A stretch of 64,000 nucleotides of DNA. It comes from Undaria pinnatifida. Taxonomy: Eukaryota > Sar > Phaeophyceae > Laminariales > Alariaceae. The stretch spans positions 17,414,751 through 17,478,750 of the forward strand of contig JABAKD010000023.1 of assembly GCA_012845835.1 (NCBI GenBank). Direction: 5' to 3'. Positions 10,501 to 22,500 of this stretch are shown here, in pieces (position 1 is the first letter of the stretch; each line of letters opens with the position of its first letter). The position numbers were made by a program, and so were the translations under genes. The notes beneath the pieces are model-generated. The model was not told the origin of the DNA. It worked only from the letters and a program-made list of their open reading frames with translations, and did not search any database.

Positions 10501-13500
10501 GCTTTGGTACAACCACATGCATCAGAATACACTTTTCAATCCTAATGTCATGGAGCGAGTCTATTAGGATCGCATCCATCTTGCCTACTTATGCTTCATC
10601 TTTCCTGGTAATTTCGCTACGTGTGCATCCCAAGAGCAGTACTTTGATATATCTACGCCAAGACACGTATACTGGTCCATGATCGGTAAGTCATCGACTC
10701 CCTACTTCCATGTGAAAGCTACCGGATTCACTTTATCTTCGTTTCATACAACTGCTGCGCACTTTTTTTCGTTCGCTGTCACTCCCCATTTCCTGGTGCT
10801 CTCTAGTGCGTTCTCTATCTGTTTCTGCAACCATTCGGGTGTTTCTGATATCCCCGCAATAGCATCCGCAAACATCAACCCCGATAGTTACCTCATCTTG
10901 ACCCCTTGCTTTGCTGCTTCGACTGCTACTGTCATGTCATTAATATATACCTTTAGTAAATTGGGTGATAGCGTACATTCCTGTGCAACTCCTGGTAAAT
11001 TATCAACATACTTGGATATTTCCCCGTCTAGCATCACAGCACTTCTCGTACACTCCGTCATATTTTTCATTGTTCTCCACATATTTCCTTTGATCCCAAT
11101 ATCCCACGTATTTTGCCACAACCCATTCCTCCATGCTGTGTCATACGCCTTCTGTACATCTAGGAAGAAACAGTACGTCGTTGGCCGGCGTCATTCCGAC
11201 CATGAATATTATTACCTAATGTGTACACATTGCCTACGCAGCTACGGTTTGGCCTAAACCCTGCTTGCCCTTCGCTTATGTTTTCGTCCTTCTCCAACAT
11301 TGTTCCCATTCTATCTTTCAAAATCTTACAGAGTGTTTGGCCTACGGTGCTTACTAGCGCTATCCCTCGATACTTCCCCGGGTCAGCCTTGTCTCCTTGA
11401 AGATTCCTACTGCTCCTTCCCTCCACCGCTTAGGCGCGTACTCGCTTTTTCCATATCCAATTCTACAACACAACCATCATCGTAAGCATACCTTCTCCCC
11501 CGTACTTCATGATATGATCTTATGGCTTTCTATTCCTAAGTTTAGCTACACACTTCTTTACTTCCTATCTTGTAAACTATCTCTGTAACCCATCTGAATC
11601 ACGACATTCCCTTTCTGATACGCCGACGTTCGCCTCTGCCCACGCGTTGATTTCCTTGTCGAATTCTGCGTCGAACGTTTCGTTTGCTGTGGGCGTTCCT
11701 AGCTTGCGGTAATGCTCGTTAAGTATGTAATGCTCGACAAGTACTTCCCTGTTCCCCTTTGAAATACTAACCATTCTACAGTTATGTGCTGTTAATGTAA
11801 TTATTCCCATGCCTACCTCGCCTGCTTTGTTGGCCGAGTATCCCTTTTATCCCTGCCCACATCTGCTTCATCTAGCCATCAAAGTCTTCGTTTGTTTTAT
11901 GAATAATAATGTATTTCTATATCCCGTCTCCTCTACCATATATAGTTTACTTTCTTTCTAGCTGTAGCATACTCCTCTCATCCTGCCGTAGTTATACTCG
12001 ATGTATCCCTTGCGTGCGCCTCTCTCCGTGCTCTCATGGCCTCTTTTAATCCTTCGTCCAACCATTTTACCGCTCTGTTCTATATTTTCAACTTCCCTAT
12101 TGCTTTGTTGTGTTCTTGACCAATTTCTCCCATCCTTCTATAATTCTGGCCCCTGCAATATCTCGTTCCGTATAGTTCTCTGCTGTACCTATGCTTTCAA
12201 ACAGCTCGGAAACACGGTCTGCATTCTTGGCAATTTCTTTTTGGAGCTCTTGCTGTTTTTCTTCGACTTGTAGTGTATCTGTTCTCCATCTGTGCAATTT
12301 CCTATCGCGTCTATTCTTCATAATTCTCGTCTGTTGAATCTCTGTCCATATTAGGCCGTGGTCTGTACTCCCGACGCCCGCTGCACATACGTGTATTTCC
12401 GTTTCCTTATTCTTTCTATTTTCTAACATTATGAAGTCAAGAACGGAGTTTTACCCCATGGGTATGCACTGTCCAGTCTTGTCTGGCCCTGCCTTTTTAA
12501 CTCTATCGGTCAACGTCTTCATCTCGCTGTTCTTGAAGAATTCCGACATCTCTGCCCCATTCTTATTCTTTGTTACTTCCCTGTATTGTCCAATGTTTTA
12601 ATTTGGGTCGCATGCCTTCCCAATTCTTGAACCACAATTTCCAGCGAATACTATTCTCCTTGCCGTTTATATGTTTGTACATGTACTGCTATCTCCCCGA
12701 ACTACTCTTGTAACTCTGTCACCGTACTCTTTGACTCTGGGGGTATGTAGATGTTTCCTAAGCAAAAATATTTCGCGCCCCTATCCCTTGGTACCCTTCA
12801 CCATATGACTTCGTCAAATGTTGTGTCTCCGATCTCCTCAATTATGTCACACAAGCATTCTTTGACTAGGAACGTACTCCCACCGCCCCCCTATTGTTGC
12901 TATCCTGTCCCTCTCTCTTCTTCCCTGTCCATGCGTATTCTCCAACTTTGCATCCTATTTCCTCTCCCTCTTTCTCCCACGACTCTTGAATTCCCTCTAT
13001 ATCTGGAACCCTACTCCCCCCGCCCCCCTATTCTTGACATCTTGTCTCTTTTTCTTTTCCCCTATCCATGCGTCCCCTCTAACTTTGCATCCTACTTTCC
13101 CTCTCTCTTTCTCCCACGACTATTGAATTCCCACTATATCTAGGTCGCGATTACTTGTTCGATTATTTCTAGCCTTTTTACGCTCTGCCGGGGCGAATCC
13201 ACATACGTTATATGATCCTGTTCTCAGCTTATTTTTCGCTTTACTCTCCACTCTACTCTTATCTAATATTCCTTCTGCATATTTACTACCCCTATTCTCT
13301 CTATTTTGAAGAGAGTCTTTCCGCTTCTGTTTCTGGCTTTGTATATGTCTGTTTGTTCTGCACCACCACTGTTCTCCCCCATATCCTTTGGGCCTTTTAC
13401 TATCTCCTGCCTCCCCTTGTCTCCGTTCACTAAAGGACTGCGGCTTAGTTTCGCTAGTCCATTAGCTATACATACTCTCCATCCTAGTCTTCTAACCCAT

Positions 13501-16500
13501 GCCGACACTTTTTCTGTCTCTATCCTCTGCCACTCCGTGCTCACTTTCGGCGTTTGCGTGGCTCTGAAATGCTCTTCCTCCCTTTCTACTGTTCCTACTG
13601 CAAAGCGGTACAGTCCCACTTCGTTGCACTTCTTCTTGAACTCTATTCTCGTCATGTCGCTCGGGACTCCCAATATCAGCACTACAAGTGATTACCCTTC
13701 CAATATTTCCTTTCCCACCCACCCTTTCTCACCGTCTCTATCTACCTTGTTTTTTCGATTGTTGGTAGTGGGAAATGTTCAAGTTACTGGGACTGCCCAA
13801 TACTAGTGCCTGTTGAGGGTCTGGTGTCTGTCAGTTCTTTGGCCGGCGCACCACACTAGATTGTGTCTCCAACGCGAGCTCGTAGCCTGGAGCCAAGTTC
13901 AACACCTATAACACAAGTACCTCGCATTTGTGTCAGGCGATCTGCATGCTAATCTTCCTGGCGTCCCACGATCGTATCATCTATCTTCTTGCCCGTTTGC
14001 TGTACTGGTTACTTCCTCCAGGGAGGTCATATTTACCATGCAAGGTTCAAGGACGGCTTGCGTAACACAAAGTCTTACTCACATATCGGGATGCCCCGTA
14101 CGTCGCTTTCTCCATCGTACGTACGTTTTACCATGGGTAGCTACCCCACTAATACTCCCGAGTATACCTTCGCTGTCGAAAGCTTCGCCAACGATTCCCC
14201 TACATTTTGTACCGGCTTCTATCCTTCAAGATACCAAGATATCTACGTGCCGCTTTGTGCTCTTGCTCTTTGGCCATGTGGTCGGTCATTGCCAACGTGT
14301 TTGTTTCATGAGTAAAGTAAGTGTGACTTTATAGCCATGCATCATCCACCCCTCCCCTTCATTCGGCGCATGGCATGTGCAATGTGCACCTAGTGTCCGG
14401 GATTTTAGGATGATGTCTGGCCAGATTTCCACCGCCTAATGGAAATCGGTAATGTTTTCCCGGTATCTCACCACGAGCCCCAACCTTTATGCAAATTGGA
14501 CATGTCAGGGTGACCATGCTGTAGCTATGTGTGTGCACGTAGGGTGGTCCGCCGTCTTGCCTGGTTTTGGTCTATGTTTCGCGCTTTCTACACTACAGCA
14601 TATTGCGATATATGAGAAAATATATACTAGGTATCTATACGAACTATGTATTTATTTTATTTTATGCCTAATTCTTTTTTTTTCTTTTGGTGGCATGATT
14701 TCAAAAAACAGTTAGTCGAGTAATGCGTTTTGGTGAGGTAAAAAAAAGGGTTTCATGTCTATATCCGGTTGAGTTTTGGTATGGGGAAACAAAAAAAATA
14801 CTCTTTCAGTCATTTTATGTCTTAATCTGGTTTGTATTGTGGGATGGGGAAATAACTGGTTAGTTCAGAGATTCCATGTCTATTTCTGTTTTTGTGTTTT
14901 GGGATGGTACACAAAAAATACTGCTCAGCCGAGTTATTTGATGCGAGTTATTTGATGTCTATAGTACATAGGGTATGGATGTGTTTCGGGATGGTGAAAA
15001 AAAAAAAACGTTTAGACCGATGTTAATGGAAAGCCGATAGTTTGGCCCAAAAAGTGTTCAACTTTTTTGGGGGGTTATTTGCTGAAAGATTCCGGGTAAC
15101 GTCGCTATGGGTAAACAACGATTCGTACTTCTTTTTCCGGCTCTTTTTTCGGTCATGCGGCCCTATGAGTCAATTTGTCAATTTATCATCAAGCCTTGAT
15201 CAACATTGTCCACCAAGTACGATTGACCTTCGATCTCGAGCATAGACAACCCATGGCCACTCCTCTTCGTTCCGGACAAGGTCACATGAGTGTAGGTGAC
15301 AGCGCTGAATAGTTCATCTCGATCCATGTCCTAGGACGTGAGAGGTTGCTTGTGTTGTCCAATGATCTTCCGTCAAATCCCCTCATAATTCTGTTTTTTC
15401 CCGTCGGGAAACGATAGAAAGTTTTGTCTCAGTTTTCTGCACATCAGTCGCCAAATGTGTTTTTCACGGAAGATTGGTCGGCGCCCGCCACAAATCACTG
15501 GCCGTAGAGTGAGCACTGTACACCAAGGGGGGTTCGGAGCCCCTAACGAGCGCCGCGTTCAGAGTACACGACGCTATCGTTGATTTCGTCGAGCGAAGTG
15601 TGTGGATAACACGAAATCACCTGGGTTTTTCACGGGTCGGGTCAAATCTCTCCGGTCGGGTCGGGTCGGGTCGGGTCGGGTCAGCTGACCCGACCCGACC
15701 CGCGTGATTTTCGAGACGTCTTGACCCAACCCGACCCGACCCGCGAGATTTTCGAGACGTTTTGACCCGACCTGACCCGACCCGCGAGATTTTCGAGACG
15801 TCTTGACCCGACCCGACCCGACCCGCGAGATTTTGAAATCGTCCTGACCCGACCCGACCCGACCCGCGACAATCCGGGGGACCCGCGAGATTCGGGTCGT
15901 CTGGCGGGTCACGTTAGCTTGACCGGTGACATTTCTCACGGGTCAAAGTCAAACATTCACGGGTCAAAGCATGTATACCTCGGTCGGTTGGTTGGTTCTT
16001 GGTCCCTCGTACTTTTCCCAGTATGCCGTCTTCTCTGCGTTTTTTACCGGCATTGTTTGCAGCTGATGATTATGTCATGTGGTGTGCGCTCGAGAAATAG
16101 GAAAGAAACCGCAACCCACATGCATGGACATGCCCGTACCGCTAGACCACCGGGTCGACCCGACGAGTGACCAGACGAGCGAGCTAGTCATAAGTTATAA
16201 GTGCAATCTCCGGTCCCGGCAAGCAGCCTAGCTGAGCCGCCTCCGGCAGCAAGGCCACAACTAGGGCGGTGGATCTGTCAGCAGGGGCTGCGATCCGCGA
16301 GGATGCGTTGTCTGCTGCCGGTGCTTGCTGCTGCTGCTGCTTCGACAACGGCTGCTCTTCTTGCTTTTTTACGTTGGGTCACGTTTCGTGCTGGTATGAT
16401 AATTCTCGAGCTAGCTACTACTACTGCTGTATCTATCTTCTATCTGTGCAGTCTCCAGCCCCGGCAAGCAGCCTAGCTGAGACGCCTCCGGCAGCAAGCC

Positions 16501-19500
16501 CACAACTGGGGCGGTGGGTCTGTCAGCAGGGGCTGCGATCGGCGAGAATCCGGGGTCTGCTGCTGGTGCTTGCTGCTGCCAGTGCTGCTGCTTCGACGAC
16601 GACTGCCCTTCCTTGCCTTTTTACGTTTGGTCACATTTCGTACTGGTATGGCCGTAAAATTAATACTGTTGTTACGGCTTCAGTAGGTACGGGATTCGCG
16701 TCACACTGCTGTATGCCTTGGTACGAGTACCTAGGGGTACTGCCTGGTGATTGTTCTGCACGCTGTGATGACATATGATCAGAGCATCGGCACGAGGGAG
16801 GCAGGAAGCGGAAACGTTTGTATTTTATTGGCGGACCCGCGGGCCCGACCCGCGGGGCGCCTGCACGGCATCAATGTGGCTCTCAGCTGTAAGTTTGAAA
16901 AAGGCGGATCCGCCGGCCAGATCCGCGGGTTTGACCCGCGGGTCAGCCTAAAACAACTCACGGGTCATTATGGCTTGACCCGCGAAGTGACCCGTATCTC
17001 GCGGGTCGTGACCCGACCCGACCCGCGAGATTTTGAAAACCTCTTGGCCCGACCCAACCCGACCCGCGAGGTTTTGAAAACCGCTTGATCCGACCCGACC
17101 CGACCCGCGAGATTTTGAAGCTTCTTGACCCGAACCGACCCGACCCGCGAGATTTTGAAAACCTTTTGACCCGACCCGACCCGACCCGACCCGACCCGAC
17201 CCGACCCGACCCGTGAGATTTTAAAACGTAATGACCCGACCCGACCCGACCCGCGAGATTTTGAAACCCCCTTGACCCGACCCGCGGGTTGGGTCATGAC
17301 CCGTGAAAAGCCCTGGAAATCACGCCGCGTCTAACCCAAGATCTGCTTGAGAATTTCAAGATCGCCGCGAAAAATATTTTTTTTCCGGAAAGTTGGAAAG
17401 TTCCCAAAACAGATCCACAAAATCGGGCCCATAGGCGACCGTTCAGACAAAGGTTGGCTGGGATCTTCGGCAATTTTAAACTTTTGGCCTTCCATTGTTA
17501 CCGGTCTTAGCTGAGTTATTCCATGTCCAAATCTGGTTGGTATTTTGGTGGGTAATAAAAACTGGTTGATCAGTTGTGTCATGTTTATTTAAGTTTAGTG
17601 TTTTTGGATCGTGAAAGGAAACTGGTTAGTTTAGAGTATTCTCGTGCCTAGATCTGGTTTGTGTGTTTTTTCTAGAAAATACAATAAAAATACATATACA
17701 TATAGACTACATATACATTTTTCCCCTTCGGATTTGTAACGTGAAATCTCGAGGGCGTCGCAAGGCAAAAAGGGAGTCACAAGTAACGCACGTAACATGT
17801 TATTCGTGAAACGAAGAACTAGTCGTGTCACACCCATATACTACACACACAATGGAACGATCGAGTGAGCGAGCGGGCGGACGATGGGCGACCGAACGGC
17901 TTGTAACTGACCGCGCGTCATCATGTCGTATAAACACCACAACAGGCAAACACATACATACACGCTACACACACGTACACATACGCACGCACTCCAAACG
18001 GCCCTTAATGCCGTCCTCGTTCCTGGGGCAAGAGCAACCTTTCCTCGTGGGCGGGAATATAAGTACCGATTGGTAGGCGTGTTGTGTTTCAAGCGGTTAT
18101 TATGTTTAAGTTCAATCCCGGTCTCCTCCAGCAGCACCCCGAGATTTATTTTATGAAAACACCAGGCGCCCCAGCCACCCTCTCTCGGTCAATGCCGGCC
18201 AAGTCGCGACGGAAATTGGCAGCCCCGACCCCTCGAAGTCAAGGAGACCCGGCCCCCGTCGCGCGTTCACTAGGCGCACACGGTTCCAGGCAGCTATTAC
18301 GATGCCCGAGGAAGCCAACCAAACGTTGCGGATCTGTTCACAGTTTCTTGCTGGGCGAAATTATAGGGGACGTTGACCATTGGATATGATTATTTTACTG
18401 TTGCTTATCTTCCCGGCCGACACGGCATACCAAACGAGAGGACAGGGCCCATTTCGGCGCACGACACACCCCTGCCTGCACCCTGCTCGCCGCCGCGAGC
18501 GATATGGCGCTCGGCACATCTGTACCGCTGCTGCTGTGTATTGCCCCAGCTGCTGCTGTTGTGCTGCGGCTACCGCTGCTGCTACTGCTACAACTGCTGA
18601 GAGGGTGTGAGGTACACGTGTTGTGTCTAAGCGGTTATTATATTGAAGTCTAATCCCGTCTCCTCCAGCAGCACCCCGAGATTTTTTGTTTTCATGGAGG
18701 CAGAAGGCGCCCTACCCCCAGCCACCCTCTCTCGGCCGATGCCGGCCAAGTCGCGACGGAAATCGGCAGCCCCGACCCCTCGAAGTCAAGGAGACCCGGC
18801 CCCCGTCGCGCGTTCACCAGGCGCACACGGTTCCAGGCAGCTATTACGGTGCCCGAGGAAGCCAACCAAACGTTGCGGATCTGTTCACAGTTTCTTGCTG
18901 GGCTAAATTATAGGGGACGTTGACCATTAGATATGAGTATTGTATTGTTTCTTATATTCCCGGCCGACACGGCACACCAAGCGAGAGAACAGGGCCCATT
19001 TCGGCGCACAACACACCCCTGTCTGCACCCTGCTCGTCGCCGCGAGCGATATGGCGCTCGGCACATGTGTACCGCTGCTGGTGTGTATTGCTCCAGCTGC
19101 TGCTATTGTGCTGCGGCTACTGCTGCGGCTACTGCTGCTCCTGCTACATCTGCAGAGAGGGTGTGATAAAAACAGAGCAGGCGATACGCGGCTGGGCGAT
19201 TACCAAATGTGCGAGGTTAGAGGGCCATTGTGTTACAAATAAAACAAAAAAGAACAACAAATTGTAAAAGTTTATCAAAATTTGTAAAACAATTTGGGGT
19301 GTTCCAAGCGACCTGCTCGTCTCAGGGAGGCGGAAAGCAATCCCTTGCCAAGTAGAGCCAGCTCAGCGACATTTAATGCGCCGAGCACCGCAACGGAGCT
19401 CGGCCGAGATTCAGACATGCTCCATCATGTACCCATGGCAGCCTTCCTTGCCCCGCAGCCGAAATTGCGAGAAGAAAGCCTCGGCCGCTGAAGAGCAGCG

Positions 19501-22500
19501 AGCCAAAAAAAAACGAACATCATATTTTACACATTTATTTTGCAGAGTAGTAGCTGATTTTGTCACCTATATGTACATACCAGGTATCTGTTTTGCGCTT
19601 TGGTATGGGAAAAAAAAGGTGGCATAGTCTATTTCATGTCTTCATCTGTTTGTGTTTTCTTCGTGAAAAATAACAGCATACCTGGTATGTACTTTCGTGT
19701 CTAGATATTTTTGTTCCATTTGCATGGTATCTAATCTCCACTTTCTGTGCTACCTGAGCGGGGAGGGTGGGGGGGGACATGAAGAAAGAGGGCCGAGAAA
19801 GAGCAATTAATCAATCAAGCAAAAAAGAGTACACACGTACATACCGGTACCTGGTACTTGGCATGACACCTGGTACTGTATGTACCAAACAAAACACAGC
19901 GCAGCACGGCGCATCACGACACCGCAGTGCAGGCAACGCGCCATGCGGCACCGCACGGCACTCCGCTGCGCTGCTGAGCTGTAGCTGAGCTGAGCTGGGA
20001 GTGCAATCTTTGTGAATAAACAATGTAATACGTACAAACCTACCGATGTACCGGTATCTGGTACCGGGGGTATGATACTTCGAATGATACCTCGCATATA
20101 CGAAATAGTACGTACAGCACTGCACGACGCACGGCATAGCACTGCACAGTACTGCACCGCACGGCAGGGCACGGCACAGCACTGCGCTGCGTTGATGAGC
20201 TAGCGCTGTGCTGCGTTGCCAGGCTGAGCTGAGCTGACGAGCCGAGCTGAGCTCAGCTGAAACCTGGTACGACCGGTCGCCCCGGTGGCGTATCAGGTTA
20301 TCCTCGAGCCTGTATAAGTCAGTTTCGTGAGTTCCAGCCCCGCTGAGTGCAAACTCGTATAAATTCGTTGGGACTTTTTCTTGTGCACAAATTGACTTGC
20401 GGAAAGCGCGAGAGCGTGAGTTAGAAAACCTCGATGAAAAATCGACGAGCAGGGGGATTGCTAAACCCTATGCGCGATAAAAATTGAAGTCAAGAACCGA
20501 GGGGAAGGGACGACACCTGTGACCACGGCTTGTCCAGAAGCTGGGAAGTAAAAGTTTGAGAAAAAAGAAAAATGACATACTTCTACCTAACTTCCAAAAA
20601 AGAAAAGAAAAGATAAAGGGATAAAAAAAAATGGGGGCGGGGGGGGGGGATCGAGTTGACAGAAACTGTTTTGAAGTAAAACTGGTATTGCATGTAAGAC
20701 AGAAGCACAGCGCAGCACGGCACAGCACAGCACCGGACGGCAGAGCAGAGCACCGCACCGAACCGCACGGCGTTGCGCTGCGCTGCTGAGCTGTAGCTGA
20801 GCTTGGAGTACATTTGGTTGTGATTCAACAATGTAGTACGTGAAAAACCTGATGCACCGGTACCTGGTATGATACTTGGAGTTATACCTGCCATGTACCA
20901 AAGAGTAACCGCACGCACCACGGCACAGCACGGCGCAGCACCGCACCGGAGGGCAGGGCAAGGCAGAGCAGGGCATCGCGCGGCACTGCACGGCCCTGCG
21001 CTCCAGAGTTGTAGCTAAGCAGTGGCAACAGTAGTATTAGTACTATTAGTATTATAGTATTAGTATTAGTATTAGTATTAGTATTAGTATTAGTATTAGT
21101 ATTAGTATTAGTATTAGTATTAGTATTAGTATGAGTATTAGTATTGGTACGAAGTATTAGTATCACTATTAGTGTTAGTTAGTGTTTAGTAATAGTGCTA
21201 ATACTACAGTAGTCCTAGTACTGGTGCCACTGCACCTACCACCTACCACCTACCACTAGTGTAGGACGTCTAGAGGCAATCAGCAGAAGGGTCCACTACG
21301 TGGGTGTAGAATCAGCGGGCCTTATTTAGTCCAAACGTTGCCACTCTGTCCTGTAATATAGCAAACTATTCCAACCGCCTTCGTATTAATTATATAGCTT
21401 TGAGTATGTCAGTTTCTATCTGTCGAGACAGAGACCTACAGTTCCTTCAACTTTTGCTAGAATACCAACAAAAACACCACAAAAATAGCAATCCCCCGCG
21501 AGCCCTCCTCGTCTCTCATACCCAACACACGTGTACTTTGTCTCCTCGGCAGAGTGATGTCCATGTCCTCTTCGCCTTCTCACTTCTTTGCACTCTCCTA
21601 GGTCAATGATATATATTTTCCTGTTCACACTTGCTGATAATGTTGTTTACCCGCCTCTTCCTTCCTTCTCAACCTCCCTGCCTCATTTTCCTTTCCTGTG
21701 CTTTCTCCTGTACGTATCACAGCTTCCGCCTAGGTTCACATCCGAACTTGTAAGGGCTCTTGCACGACCCACCTTCCGAATCCCAATTGGAGGATGTGGT
21801 TGTCAACAAAATCACTTGTTTAGTTTATTTTGAGCTTAGAAGGTATACGCTTGTCCTTCCACAGGCTCACAGACTGTCCATCTCGTGCAGCCTAGTGTGC
21901 TCTGGTGCTCGAACGGCCAAAACGGAGCAGGTGTTGTACCACCGAACGTGAGTCCTTGGCAACAGCAATAAGCATTGACATATTAGATAACTAGTAATAC
22001 TATATTCGTACTCCTTCCGGTATTAAAGCGGAGAAAAAACAAAATAAACCACCTACCATACATATAATGGATAGAGCAGTATAGTGGAAGCTACAAGTAA
22101 TAGATTTATAAAATAGATATGATGTTAGATCTAGCTCAAAATTTCCCACCGGAAGTAAAAAATACCAACACCAACCATTTTAGTTGAAAAACAACAAAAC
22201 ATACATGTATAACGCTTCCATTAAAAAACTCACCCACATAGTATATTACAAGTGCCAACAACGCAGCTTGCAAAGATGAGTATTGACCCGAAATTCGTCG
22301 AACTCACGGCTAACGCCCTTGAAGTATTTTCTAAAATACCACCACCAACCATCATAGTGGAGAAAAACAAAATATGTAGTATATATATATATCTGTTTTT
22401 TTTCAACAAAAGAATATGACCCCTCCCATTAAGAAGAAACTCGCCCACATAGTATATTACAAGTACCAACAACGCAGCTTGCAACGATGAGTATTGACCC

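Larger units (their letters stand above)
9540..14650 (-). mobile_element. non-LTR (LINE) retrotransposon, copy 1, decayed
   Basis: This is about 5.1 kb on the minus strand. In order from the 5' end it has a 5' region (14.65-13.8 kb), a first-ORF-like part (about 13.7-13.3 kb), an APE-type endonuclease part with STDHGLI (around 12.36 kb), and a reverse transcriptase (11.43-10.6 kb). It ends with a C-terminal region carrying a CPCG zinc-knuckle-like start (about 9.9 kb). The frame is broken many times. It is collinear with copy 2 at 28545-37390 once two insertions are removed, so the full-length element is about 5 kb. Its orientation is the same as the PIPK gene. It serves as the empty site for both insertions in copy 2. 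Confidence 0.85.

Noticed and set aside
15574-17297. Arg/Gly/Ser repeat proteins (RVGSGRV type)
   Set aside because: They are translations of the GGGTC minisatellite in the hAT-like element ends, and appear wherever that array occurs.
21031-21148. CRISPR-like regular repeat
   Set aside because: It is an uninterrupted hexanucleotide microsatellite without unique spacers, in a eukaryotic context.
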